Below are positions 22,607 through 33,743 of a stretch of 64,000 bases of DNA, piece by piece. The stretch is from NCBI GenBank assembly GCA_019055375.1, contig JAHQIW010000016.1:1-64000 (forward strand). The letters run 5' to 3'. The notes under the pieces are model-generated. The model was not told the DNA's origin. It did no database searches and saw nothing but the letters and a program-made list of their open reading frames with translations. The position numbers were made by a program, and so were the translations under genes. Origin of the DNA: Parelaphostrongylus tenuis (lineage: Eukaryota > Nematoda > Chromadorea > Rhabditida > Metastrongylidae). Every line of letters begins with the position of its first letter. Position 1 is the stretch's first letter.

Positions 22607-24700
22607 TATATTTGTGACATCATACCACCTCTAAAGGTTATATAAAAATAATTTCAATTATCAAATAATTGCTTTTTTTTACGAATGAATAACATTCGAA
22701 ATAACAAAGAAGTTTGAAACGCGAAAGAAATTACGGAACAGCCCATTATTCACAAAAAGTCTGTGTGCTGCCCAATGTGCATTCTTTTAACCTTCTTCCA
22801 TGGCATGCAGTTCTTCACAGTACTCCGTCGATACACTGATGTTAGTTCTATCATGTTATTGTTCTGAAACTTCTGATGGAATTCGTCCTAACTGATTTCG
22901 GCGGTCATCATTTTATAGATGAAGATTTCATTTCACTTTTTTTGTCCTTGTTCTCTATAATTTCTACCCCACGATCATAGGTGGGGCAATTTTTTAGAGA
23001 GAATTCGAAAATTGACAAGGTTTTCTATCATTATTGACAAATTTCTCCATGGCTAACATGAAAATCATATTCGTCATATCTGCTTCATTTATCTATTTTA
23101 TTGTTATATATTTATTTATTTCTTTACTTATTATTTGTTTATTTTATCCGCTTAGTAGCGACGTGTTTCAATTCAAATCTCGAATCTCAACCATCACATG
23201 CGAAGTTTATCCACCTGAATAATGCGTTTTTCAATCTTTTTTTTCGGTAATAGTTCCTCGTTGCTGTTTCAACGTGTTTTGAAGATCTGGTGAAAGATCA
23301 ACCAACTCAAGGAACTCAGACGGCAAAGAAATGACTAGGTGCGTAAGAGTTCTCGGAGAATTATAGCTTTTTTTCTTTTGAAGAGTTTGAGTTAACTTTA
23401 AGGTGACCAATCAGTTATATCTTCACAATCGATACGGTTACAAAATTGCCCTGCTTTCGTACACCAAGTGGTTTTATCGTGCATTTTATGGCTGAGAAAG
23501 CCAAACTGAATACTTTGTATAGGCGTTTCTACTCTGAAAGCTCGTAAGTACCACATGTGCGAAAACATCGCCGTAGTCGCGCTCAACTTGCATTCTTTTA
23601 AGAATAATCAGTGGCAACGTCGCTCGTTATTTCATGGAAATCAGTACTGATTTAAGTAATCAATAATCAGTTCTGCGGCTTATTATTTTCTTAACGTCGT
23701 TCTATTCATCGGCTCACAAAATCGGAGAGAGCTTTAGATATGAGTAATAGTTTCCTTGACAAATGAATTTGAAAAGGACAATTTCAAGGGTCGTACGAGC
23801 AAAAAAGTAAGAATCGTCTTGCTAAGGTTAAACGGGCGCTCATAGTATTTATTGAAACTGTTGCCAATAACTAAGTTTAGACCTATATATCACAGAAGTG
23901 CTACATGAATGCTAGTGCAAATTGTGTTGATTCGGTTCACTCCATGTTTAACGGCCATGCTTCGTAAATGAGGAGTTTTTATTTTCATTTATTTCTTACC
24001 TACGTGTTTTGATGATCTTAAAACTGTTTTGCACACTCAAATTAATAAGTAGGAATGAGGAGAAAACTCGCAGATCTGATTTCCTCCTGATTTATCTCCT
24101 CAAACCACTAAATTTTCGAGAAAAGGAAATGTCTCGTTACAACAGTTCGAGTGTTCTGTCAATTGGTCTGAACACGTTCTGTTCAAATTGAGGCCCGCCT
24201 GGCGTCGGCTATTGACAAAATGCCTCGTCTTGTGTTGACTTTTATTAGTCCAAATAGAACATACTTGAACTTCCAAAGTTTTTCTTTTTTTTGTGCCCTA
24301 TCAAGACGAAACTATGGTTTTTTCAAATCCAAGAATTTGATTCTCGACTTTTTTTTCTGCAAAAACAAGCTCGTTGTTCAAATAATTATAAAGTATAAAA
24401 AAATGTGAATGCAATCAAGCATGCGAAAGTACATCTACACATTGTCAGTGCTTAGGAGTGTGTTGTGAATTTCGACTTTTAATGCCGATTATGATTTTTT
24501 AGAGTTTGATTTCTATACTTCTGCATATTCAAAATAAATCATCGCCATACTTGCTTGGATGCTTTGAAGGGCCCGTCTTCACCGATGTAGGATTCTCAGC
24601 ATACTTTCCATTCGTTTCTCTCTCGTACGTTTGTCGTCCAGTGGTGGCCTGCTTCGGACAGGTGACGCACCCGAGGCCTATTGCGTAATTCTCAATTTGT
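22607..24700. other. AT-rich spacer with one dispersed repeat
   Basis: About 23010-23300 shares blocks with 33130-33400 (AAATTTCTCCAT, ATTCAAAT and TCAACCATC, then TAATG-GTTTTTC). Otherwise nothing can be supported. Confidence 0.4.
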
Positions 24701-24706
24701 TGCTAA

Positions 24707-25560
24707 CTACGAAAGCAGATGGGAGACAACCGATGCAAAAACGTCCGCTCGTTTAGTGCTCTTACAGGTGGACGCATGCAACACCATCTCAAAGATAAGG
24801 TTGTGTCTGAAAATCTGTTGAGATCTCGCAAGTTTCACGGCAAAATGTCCTTGCCCCAAAATCCTCGAAACAGCGCATGACAAATTGCAATCGTTGAGCG
24901 GATCAACTGGCAAAAGAATCCGACGGCGCTGAAGTGTTGAGTACTCCAAGGCTCCAGTATGATGTAAAACTTGCTCCTGATAGCTGACAGCGCTCATTCC
25001 GACGTATTCGCTAATTATGACCAACGGCATATTCCCGGTAGCGCAAATTTCTATCCAGACCATCACAGAGGCCGGAAAGACTACGGCCTAGGGATTCCTA
25101 TCGCAAAGTTCTGCTGGTGTTCATTGAAAAGTTGACGCCAGTTCCGGGTGATTGTAGAGTTGTTCACTGAGAATGTCTTCTCTTCCGTAAAAAGCACCTT
25201 CGGCCAAACAAATCATTCGGCGAGCCTTTGGAGACCATTCTTTTTTCATTTTTTTGTCCAGAAAGTGAACACGTGAAATAGTGTAACTGCGCAGCTTCAG
25301 ACTAATTTGACACGTTTTGAACGCTCCGCTTGCTCATTCCGAGCTTCTTTGCCATTTTGCACATCGAACGCTCCGGACTTCGTTAAATTTGACAGCGGAT
25401 ATTCTCATTTTCTGCGGAGTAGGCGCGGTGTTGAAGACCTTTTCTGGTACAGTTCTCAATACCTCCAGCCTCTTTAAAACGTTTCACGGCTCTCTAGACA
25501 CTTCCTGATTTACAACCAGCCGTATTCAACAAGTTCGGCCAATTTCATTACCTTCTTGTG
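24707..25560 (-). pseudogene. Tc1-like transposase relic
   Basis: Minus strand. The N-terminal piece, near 25320-25500, reads as a helix-turn-helix (MCKMAKKLGMSKRSVQNV). A 119-codon frame downstream begins MMVWIEICATGNMPLVI, matching the conserved strand before the second catalytic Asp of Tc1-type transposases. Stops and frameshifts separate the pieces. The usual SPDLNP-type C-terminus is not visible, so the element is truncated. Confidence 0.7.
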
Positions 25561-25774
25561 TAGTTCTAACTTGAAATAAAATTAAGCATTTGTAAAAAAA
25601 AATTAGGTTAACGTTAAAATTGAATGAAATACAAAGCTAACAGGACTTCTCTCGCACCCTGCACATATGAGTGAATATTCAACTATTTTTTAATTTGACA
25701 GTATACCCCAAGCCTTTTATTTATCATTATTCATTTATCTAAGTCGTTTGTTTATTCACTTATCTGTTCATTTA

Positions 25775-25860
25775 TATTCATATATATTTGCAAATATATA
25801 CATATTATATATATGTAGATATATATATATATATATATGCATATATATTCCATTACATAA
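25775..25860. repeat. AT microsatellite
   Basis: (TA)n core of about 20 bp near 25819-25838, with TATATTCATATATATTTG-type shoulders. Confidence 0.9.
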
Positions 25861-26513
25861 CTATACCTATATGCTTTCTGTGGTATAAGTATATTAGCAA
25901 TAAATGAAGAATCGGCCCCTTCCGCCGAACAAGAATTTTTCCTCAAAGTGTTATGAATCAGTGGCAAGGTGGAATTTCTAGCTATTGCTTTATGTAATCG
26001 TTTCTTGAAAAGACCGTTTTATAACGGTGTAATTTTCAAAATAAAATTATGTTTAACTCCAGCCTCGCGCTTTTAGTGTTACTTCAGTAGAAGCACGAAA
26101 AGCATATAAATGTGTAGAGTAAATTTTGCAGTATCGGTGTGATAAGTTTTCTCAAGCTTTCAATGTATAAAAATATCCCAAATCAAATAATAAGCTAGCG
26201 AATGATTACTGATAACCTAGTGAAAAAGCTCTTCTTAGAAAAGAAGATACGAGCATTTTTCATATAAGTGCGACCACATCTTCGCAATTCGTGATGAAAA
26301 ATGTAGACTTGCAAGACAACAAAATGCTCTTTCATCTAAAAATACGTTTATAGAAGCCCATGCAATGACAGTATAATTTTTCATAGCGAGAAAGTTTACC
26401 TAACATCAAAACTCTGCTATATAATATTAAAAAAACCGCTGTGGAACTGGAACAACTCACTTTGGCAGCAGAACCTATTTTTCGTTAGTAGAATGTAACA
26501 TGGGGGAGGGGCT

Positions 26514-26780
26514 GGGGCGCCGTGGCCGAGTGGTTCTGATGCTCGTCGCTGCGCGCATAGAGCCTAGTTCCACCTTCCAACGCTCTGAGGCAGTCAACAA
26601 CAACGCCCTATAGATCGCCACAGCAAGGCTATCTTTAGGATTGGAGGAGACTTGCACAACCACTATTCTAAGCCGTTGAAGAAGAAGACGAATAACGAAT
26701 TGAATGCTACAAGTACTGGGGTCCGCACATTGAAAAAGCTGTGATGACGGATCAAATAGAGTGCTAAAGTGCTAAAAGAA
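26514..26780 (+). mobile_element. SINE family 2, full copy
   Basis: Head GGGGCGCCGTGGCCGAGTGG. The body contains GAGGCAGTCAACAACAACGC, AGCAAGGCTATC, GAAGAAGACGAATAACG and CTACAAGTACTGGGG. It ends GTGCTAAAGTGCTAAAAG. It forms the left edge of duplication B. Confidence 0.85.
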
Positions 26781-27917
26781 TGTAATATGAAAGTTTTGCA
26801 ACATGTTAAGCTAAGTATGAGGATCTGCGTTTTTCAAGCTATCAAATGAGTACAAAAACATAGATCAAAAAAAGAAGCAAATGTTATTAACAAGTGAAAT
26901 TTGTTTTCTCTCAAAAGGATGTGGTTCTTTAGTTGTAACATAAATCGATTTCTGGCACACGACGTTTTCTTTACCAAAAAACCCTCTGTTGAAATCTCCT
27001 TTATAATCTTTCTCCATTTAATGCTGGTAATGTGCCCTCAGAACCTCCAATCAACAAATAAATTTTATTTCCATGGGAGCGCGCGATGATACGAACCTAC
27101 CGCAACCCGCCGCGGGCGCTGCGAGCGCGGTGCCGAAAACGGTACATATGGTCGTCAAGGAGTTATTAGAATGACCGTCTTGGTTATAATTGACATAGCA
27201 CCATTCTTGCTATAATACTGTTCTTTATCAATGTGCATTTCAGGTAAAGCTACATGTGCAATAGCATGGTGTATTTGTATAGTTAATAGAACATCTTCAG
27301 CAAACAAACTGGACATTCTTTCCAATAATTGTATTGTTTAGTTTGCTGGATAGATGGCCACCCACGTGCGAGACCTTCCATTGGTTCAAATTTTTATAGA
27401 AGGACGACTCAAAAATTTTATTTTTATACAAGCCATTTTGCAGTCCTAGAAAGAAATTGTGGAACGTAAATACGTCATGTAGAGGTTTCATTTCCTTAGA
27501 ATTGTTCTTTAAGAGCCGTTTCTGTATTTTCTGCATGCATTGACGAGAATTCTACATATGTCTTCTTTAGCTAAGATTTATAGTTGCTCAATAAATGTGT
27601 TGAAAAAAATTGGGATATCGTTTTTTTTATCATGAATTTGAAGAGCCGATAAACATTTGTCATTAGTTTTGGTCGTTCATTCATAGGGAGGTATTCTTGT
27701 TGATTACATGAATCTATTCTTTATCTCGTCAAAGTTGCCTAAAACTCTTTTTCCATGTTCCCAGTACAGGCAGACGGTATGTTATTAAATACGTGTGCAT
27801 GACACTGGCACCGCTACAGAGTAGAAGCAAGGTATATCCTAAGTAGACTGAATGATAATATTATTGCTACTTCACACTTTTTGCAAACATTTGCTATAGA
27901 TATTATCTGATATAGAT

Positions 27918-28129
27918 ATGACATGTTTTGAGCCGTTAGGTCTAGTGCTATATAGGCACCTATTTCGTCCTTCTGGGACTCATCAGTAGCACCCTACCTC
28001 ACTTTTCTACTAGACGTCGATTCCTTTATGGAGGGATTGGCTGAACCGAGGGATGCTGCTATCGATAAGTCTAAATAGGACGGAATAGGCCCTATATAGC
28101 ACTAGAACTAACGGCTCAAAACATGTCAT
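27918..28129. mobile_element. Palindromic twin-hammerhead element
   Basis: About 212 bp. The left arm ATGACATGTTTTGAGCCGTT and the right arm AACGGCTCAAAACATGTCAT are perfect inverted repeats at the ends. Inversion continues inward as TAGGTCTAGTGCTATATAGG against CCTATATAGCACTAGAAC. The left arm holds an intact hammerhead on the minus strand and the right arm a decayed one on the plus strand. The two ribozymes are therefore head to head and transcripts would leave both ends. There is no coding capacity. Confidence 0.85.
27945..27992 (-). ncRNA. Hammerhead ribozyme, fully intact motif
   Basis: Minus strand, in order: stem I GTGCTA, core CTGATGA, stem II GTCC-CAGAA-GGAC, GAAA, stem III ATAGG-TG-CCTAT (5 bp, two-base loop, almost palindromic), A at the cleavage position, stem I return TAGCAC. 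Every conserved hammerhead position is met and all three stems pair without mismatch. Cleavage is predicted between positions 27951 and 27950, counting down the minus strand. Confidence 0.92.
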
Positions 28130-28984
28130 TTGTCATAAATCAATGACAACAGAGAGGAAGAAGGGCAATTGTTCACTTTTTACGTAACTATGCGTCACAC
28201 ATATTCCATGAGTCCGATTATTTTTTGAACTTGATTTTCTCCCTTTCAACGATCCATGAAAACTTTTCAGATAACTCAAATACATTTGGTGCTGTCTGAG
28301 AGTGCGTGAACCTTTCTTGAGGTTTCTAAATGTTTTTTATTCTTTGCATACTTTGTCATGTGCCTCCCCTCATATGTCATATATGCGCTAGTAGTCTTTA
28401 AGTGTCAGTGAGGATTTTTGAGAGGTTTTCCGTACTCTTAAAATGATATGGATCCAATGCCGAGATTATCTTTATTTTCAAGATTTCTCTCACAATCAAT
28501 ATATGTGTTGTTCTGCAACTTCTAGAAGTGCGCATTGCCTTTCGTCAAAAACGGAAGATTCTCAGTAGCAACTGCCAACAATTTATCAAAAAGAGAGATC
28601 TGTGTTATTAGTATGTTCTTCATTGTTTGTATCTGTACCATAGCTTTCCTTGACAGTAGTTAACGAGCCGTTTTTTTCAAAAAAATTCAAACAAGCTAAT
28701 CAAAAATGATGAGCTACAAATTTTGAATCTTTGCGTCTAGAGTGAATAACAATAATCTATTGTATAAGAGTACGATGGCTAGTCTTTCACCAATGCTCGT
28801 GGGTATCTCTCCGCTTCATTCACAACTCATTCTCCTGATTTCATTCAGATATTGCATCTAGGAAGACTACAAGTGTTTTTACTCTAGTAAACCCTGCATG
28901 AAAAAAAACAATATAGATATTTATTTGCGTTATAAGGTTATAATGTGTACTAATGAGACAGATGACTACTCTGCATTTGATTAG

Positions 28985-29124
28985 GAAAACGACCAGGAGA
29001 ACTGAATCTGACTGACTCTTTCAAGAACACCGCCGGTGAACCTGACTGGATTGTCAACTGTGCGAACGCCTGCACTTCCATAGCCAAGTGCATTATCGGG
29101 TGCAAAGTAGTGACCAGCCACTAA
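28985..29124 (+). CDS. Last exon of a small cysteine-rich secreted-type peptide (putative)
   Basis: After the acceptor TTTGATTAG (ending at 28984) the frame is open for 45 codons to TAA at 29122-29124. It begins with a Lys-Arg pair that could be a propeptide cleavage site. It then carries four cysteines spaced CX3C-X5-CX3C (CANAC, then TSIAK, then CIIGC). Two CX3C motifs on adjacent helices are the signature of helical-hairpin peptides, so a defence or venom-like peptide is possible. Family membership is inference. No signal peptide exon was found upstream. The duplicate at 48924-49023 lost two of the four cysteines. Confidence 0.4.
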
Positions 29125-29223
29125 GATGATAGTTAAAAAAAAAGAACACGACGGACAGTAGTATTGGTAGCATTCATTAGCCTGAAATTTTGACTCGAAT
29201 TATAGACACACTTTGTCGAAATC

Positions 29224-29568
29224 TTGAAATCGGCGGACAAATTGCAGTGCTCGTTAGAACAAGAAGCAAAGGAGCTCGGTTACCCAGAGAAAACCCTTTT
29301 GATTATAATTGCGTTGAGATCTCGAAAAAAAAGGAAAGCAGTGTTCCATTACTCGAAAATAGTGGCAAAGTACCAGAGAGTGCTACTGTGCTTAATTTGC
29401 TTGGAAATGTCTCTCCACTGTTTTCAATACGGGTCTAAGTTCGAGAAAAGTAGTGTGAGCATGAAAGAAATTTTCAATTTCAAAGTGTATTTGATTTTAC
29501 AGCCAACGATTAAGAAGATGGATTTAGGCATCATAACTAGATGCAATCATCAGAAGTGGGTATGTTGA
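29224..29568 (+). other. Open frame conserved in both B copies, unidentified
   Basis: A 114-codon frame containing RKKRKAVFHYSKIVAKYQRV and LHCFQYGSKF. The counterpart at 49131-49370 reads SKKRKTVLLYSKIVTGYQRV and FHCSQYGSKF in a continuous frame. Partial retention in both copies suggests an old exon, but stops and frame differences elsewhere prevent a firm gene call. Confidence 0.3.
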
Positions 29569-29639
29569 AAGCCAGCGACATCTTCTACTACGGAAGATGT
29601 CGTAGGTGTCGGTTACAAGTCGGAGGAATTGTACTTCGA

Positions 29640-30590
29640 CCAGATCCGAAACTTGGCGGACAGTTAACTGAGAGTCATAAAAAACGATAGACTTTATTTT
29701 AAAGAATAGTTATCATTGTTTTTGCCTAGATGTCATGCATAACTTGTTAATTTTTTACGGGAGTACCAGACCTTTCTTAGCATCATCTTTCCAGTTCCAG
29801 CTGTTGAATCAGCATCATGTCACAATTTTCAGAGGTCCGAAGTTAAGTGTTTCAAAGCTTGCTAGCTTGTCTAGCTACTGGAACGTTTCCAGGACAGTCG
29901 ATTTTGAAGTCAACAGAATTGAGTATAAGAGCAAAAATTCGACCTCAGACGAGAGTTTGAAACGCGTTTCATTCATACAGGGGATGCTCTGGGCTCGGCT
30001 TACCACTCAGTTCTCTTGGGTATCTTTTAAACATCATAAACATATACTGCGAAAAAACAGCAAGAATATAAGAGATCTTGGAATGATTTTGGAGTGTTTT
30101 GTTGAGAACAATGTCCAACTCTTCCTGAGGAGAATCACTTCTGAGCATTTCTCAGTTACGTAAGTTCTCAGTGAAAGACATCATGTTCATTTAATATGCG
30201 AATTCATCCTTGCCGCAGCATATGCAAATGCTTATAACAGTGGCATCGAATGTTTATCGCTCCAGAAGTGGAGTGTAACTTTTTTTTTCGTTCCTATATA
30301 TCGAGCTTCCTATCGTATTCAGCATTTTTTGAGCTATCCAGTGTATACAACAGTCCTCATGATCATTGAAGGAACGACGCGCGGACCACACTGGGGAATC
30401 GATTGAGGTGATTGGATCCATAGGCACGTTCCCCGTGACTCGGCTATCGGAGAACTCGGGTTCAACGCTCCCGAATTTGAATTTAACGTGTAAACACAGT
30501 CGCGAGTCAACTGGCCGAGTCGGTGAAACTCGCAACGCTCTTAGCTATCGGCCAATTATTCGCTGACTCGCAGATGCCGTGTGCTCCACT
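29640..30590. other. Unassigned; contains a 142-codon open frame
   Basis: The plus-strand frame at 29735-30163 is the longest here and has no recognisable motif. Part of it (CACTCAGTTCTCTTGGGTAT) recurs at 32200, so it overlaps a local repeat. A GC-richer patch lies at 30370-30600. Confidence 0.3.
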
Positions 30591-30593
30591 CAT

Positions 30594-30848
30594 CTATCGC
30601 TCCAGATTCTCTCCGATTTGCCAGTTCATTTTCTTCAAATACTTTCCCTTTTTCTTCTCTCCTTTTTTGATTGAGCCATTCTCATTAAGTTCACATGAAT
30701 AGGTCGATTCGGCTACCGTTTCGTCGCGTTTCGGCGTCTTCACAGCCGACTGGCTCGAGTCGGTGTTCGATGCTTGTTCGTCCCCGTTGTGTGTGGTCTT
30801 CGCCTTTGTTCTTCTTCGGTAATCTTTTAGCTGTAAGCCAGAATTCAT
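30594..30848 (-). CDS. Hydrophilic 84-aa open frame, unidentified
   Basis: Minus strand, ATG to stop, rich in Lys, Glu, Ser and Asn (for example KKGEKKKGKYLKKMNW). The composition looks coding-like but low-complexity. Its first 55 bp recur, diverged, at 32041-32100. No domain or splice structure is clear, so it may be a repeat-derived frame. Confidence 0.25.
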   Translation of the reverse strand: MNSGLQLKDYRRRTKAKTTHNGDEQASNTDSSQSAVKTPKRDETVAESTYSCELNENGSIKKGEKKKGKYLKKMNWQIGENLER

Positions 30849-31175
30849 ACTACGAAGTGATCAGCTAGTAAAATTCGCTTTGTTAACTTACAATCATTGA
30901 ATGGATTGTCTTATGAGTGATTTTCTGCGAGAAATCATCCGTGATCCCCGCTGAAAAGGGAGATACCTAACTTATTCCCTTACGACATTCTGTTTCACAG
31001 CATGTGAAACGCATAGCACTGAAAGCTTTTCGGGCATGATCAGATATCGTTGATACGACAGAGACCGTGAATTCAATGGTGGTCGTTGCTTGTCGTGTCG
31101 CTTGGCTTTGACTTCTTCTGGTTGAACGGTGCAAACACCTAATCAGTTGTATGAATGCAGATGATCTAATAGATT

Positions 31176-31376
31176 TAAGTGGTGAGCAAAGGTTCGACCT
31201 CAGGAGGGAGTTGAACCCTCGTTTCACCCAGGGGGTGGGGGGGGGGGGGGCGTGCTACCACTACACTACAGGGGCACCGTTTCCCTACCACGCATTCATT
31301 CTTCAATGTCTGTATCGTTATGGGTAATACGCGGGTTCAGCTCCCGCCTGAGGTCCAATTTTCGCTCAATCCACTC
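31176..31376. repeat. tRNA-cored inverted-repeat element with a G14 tract
   Basis: Ends are inverted: AAGTGGTGAGCAAAGG and GACCTCAGGAGGGAGTTGAA at the left, with CAGCTCCCGCCTGAGGTCC and GCTCAATCCACT at the right. On the minus strand the left half reads as a tRNA-like unit, with box A in CTGTAGTGTAGTGGTAGCAC and box B in AGGGTTCAACTCCC. A run of 14 G at 31237-31250 interrupts the anticodon arm. It is a different tRNA ancestor from the element at 1660. Confidence 0.65.
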
Positions 31377-31527
31377 AATTCTATTATGCATTTTCAAAAA
31401 GGAGCGCATGTGGCACTAATTTTTTCCTGATTGAACAGCGTTTCTACAACGCCTCTTCCTCAACACCTAGTCAATTGTGTCAATGGAGAAAGCTTATTTG
31501 AACCTTTCTTAAATATTATTCATGTTT

Positions 31528-31793
31528 TGGGGCGCCGTGGTCGACTGGTTGTGATGTTGGTCACGGCTCGCATGGAGCCAAGCTCCACCCCGCACTTCTC
31601 TCCGACAGTCAACAATAATACCTTATGGAACACCTCAGCAAGGCTATCCTAGAGATTTCAAGGAGACTCGCTCGAGCAGTATTCTACCCCGATCGAGAAG
31701 AAGACGAAGAAACGAATTGAATGCTAAAAGTACTGGGATCCACGCAGTAAAAAGATAACACTGTGATGACGGATAAAATAAAGTGCTAAAGTG
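31528..31793 (+). mobile_element. SINE family 2 copy
   Basis: Head GGGGCGCCGTGGTCGACTGG, with an altered box A. The body matches the family (CAGTCAACAATAATACC, CAGCAAGGCTATCCTAGAG, GAAGAAGACGAAGAAACG, TGCTAAAAGTACTGGGATCC) and ends AAAGTGCTAAAGTG. Confidence 0.8.
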
Positions 31794-32138
31794 CAGAATT
31801 ATCTAAGCTTTTCCCCATTATGAGGGTCTCAAGTGGGTAGCCAGCGGTTGTTCGCCCATTTTGTGGTTTTCGTTGGAAGCCTATTCATATATATGTATAC
31901 TTTCCAGTCGTAAGGCTTTTTACAAACACTGAGTCCATATTACATAATGATCAGCTACTAAAATGACACGTTGTGAATTTTCAATCACTGAAATGAGTTA
32001 ACTTGTGATTGTTTTTCTACAGGAAAGCAGTCGTTCGTCCCATGTTATGAACTTCGCCTTCGTTCTTCCTCACACTTCTTTTGTTCTAAACTCAAAACTC
32101 ATTGATAAATTGCTTAACTGACTTGAATATTATACATG

Positions 32139-32159
32139 TAATATATATATATATATATA

Positions 32160-32190
<31 letters not shown>
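32139..32190. repeat. AT microsatellite
   Basis: Two (AT)n runs separated by TTTACAT. Confidence 0.95.
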
Positions 32191-32399
32191 AATGCTTATC
32201 ACTCAGTTCTCTTAGGTATATTGAATTTTGGCCTTTCTTCAGTTGCCGATTTATACTGTGTAACTTCCGTTGCCGATTTATACTGTGTAAAGATAAGCTG
32301 GTGAAAGGATTGCTTTGAAGACTCACAATCGCTGACTGAATTGTACCTGGGAGTGCTTTTTTTTTTGCGCGTAACATCTCTAAATGCGAGCATCTTAGT

Positions 32400-33743
32400 T
32401 ACAATCTTGCTGAAGGAAAGAATATTGAGTATAATCGTTGCGATGTTTTACTTGATTGGTACCGCGCTGGTCGTAGAATTGTCTAGATGGATAAGCAGCA
32501 CTAATATTCTTTCTCCTAATTTCCAGCTAGTGGACAAATAACATGGCAACAGTGATAAGATGAGACGTCAAAGATTATGAAGGTAAGTAGTTTTAACATC
32601 TATTCTGATGTTTGCAGTATATCCGACATTCAAAAGTTGTTTATTGAGAATAAAATAGGTATTTTGACAGTGACGTAGAGACATTTTTTTAGCTTCTTTT
32701 CAAGTGTGATAGCTCTTATTAGGAGATAGATCATTGCAGACGCGGATTACATCGTCATTGCTGCTTATGCAGTCATGTGCCATGAGAACACTGTATCCTT
32801 AGCATTGACGACGACGTGTGAGGGAACAAAGGGCTTTACTCCAAATTCGCAGCGAGTAATTTTTTTTGAGCCGGGTTCAGATCTTCGTCTGGATTTAAAG
32901 TGCAGTACAATGTGTTTATTTTTAGTCTTTTTCGGTATCATCACGCAATTCTCCAAATAACACCATTGATTCACTCATGTAAGTTCTATCTTACCATTTT
33001 TTGTAATCTCAAACAGCTCTCATCTTATTGAATATCAATTCTATTTTGTTTTTTCTCTTTATTCCAACAAAACTCCATCGCCAGATAGTTGGTGTGGCAT
33101 TTTCGTGCAAAGAACTCGGTAATCAGTAAGGTTTTTTTTGCGGTGAGTGAAATTTCTCCATAACTAGCCAGGAACTCTTCCTCGTCTCAACTCGTCCATC
33201 AGTGGATTTTTTTTATTCCAAGTTTCTACTAAGTTTTGATTCAAATGTCTAATATCAACCATCCAAGAAAACGTTTACGGGCTTGAGTAATGTGTTTTTC
33301 CTTCCATCATCGTATCACTTTCGTGTTACTGTTTTTAACATGGTAAGAACTTCTGGTTCTGATGAGGATTCGACTTCGTCGTGGAGTTTTTGTAGTCGAG
33401 AATGAGGAGGTAAGAAATCTAATGATTTTTCCACAACTGACCTCTGAGCAGTCAGAAAAGTTCTTGTTTTCCAAATTGTTTTCCAATTAAATTGACGTAG
33501 GGTCGGGGGAGTTTTTTCTTAAGACTTTGAATTTTCACAGAAATAAGCCGTTTTTTTGAACCAGAAAGTTTGTGGTCATCGACTCTTGTGGAGATAGATA
33601 ACAACCTTGCGATCAGTTGCACTGGAAATTTCTGCTTAGGGTTCGAACCGCCCGCTGTACTTTGCGGTTAGCTACGCAGTAACACCTCCCAGAGGGTGTA
33701 AACCATTGGGAAAAATATACGTATACTTTACGTATCACCTGTA
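32400..33743. other. AT-rich spacer with T-runs
   Basis: No gene can be supported. The segment 33130-33400 is the partner of the dispersed repeat at 23010-23300. A tRNA-like box B (GGGTTCGAACC on the plus strand near 33640) sits just beyond the retrotransposon 3' end. It may belong to a tRNA-derived tail. Confidence 0.4.

Larger units (their letters stand above)
26514..29640 (+). repeat. Direct duplication B, copy 1
   Basis: About 3.1 kb aligns with 47025-49510 in the same order. Examples are CATCTTCAGCAAAC at 27291 and 47742, ATTCATAGGGAGGTATTCTT at 27681 and 48124, and the GCGAACGCCTGCA block at 29060 and 48960. Copy 1 holds the hammerhead element at 27918-28129, which I do not find in copy 2, so that insertion is probably younger than the duplication. 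Confidence 0.8.
30790..32400. repeat. Rearranged local repeat array
   Basis: A block starting GATCAGCTAGTAAAATTC and ending GAGTGATTTTCTGCG (30863-30931) recurs at 31952-32025 and 32292-32371. A second block (GTCTTCGCCTTTGTTCTTC, 30798) recurs at 32051 but on the other side of the first block, so the order is rotated. A 27-bp unit, CTTC(A/C)GTTGCCGATTTATACTGTGTAA, is tandemly doubled at 32237-32290. Confidence 0.6.

Noticed and set aside
29735..30163. 142-codon open frame as a real gene
   Set aside because: No motif or splice context, and part of it recurs as a local repeat at 32200.
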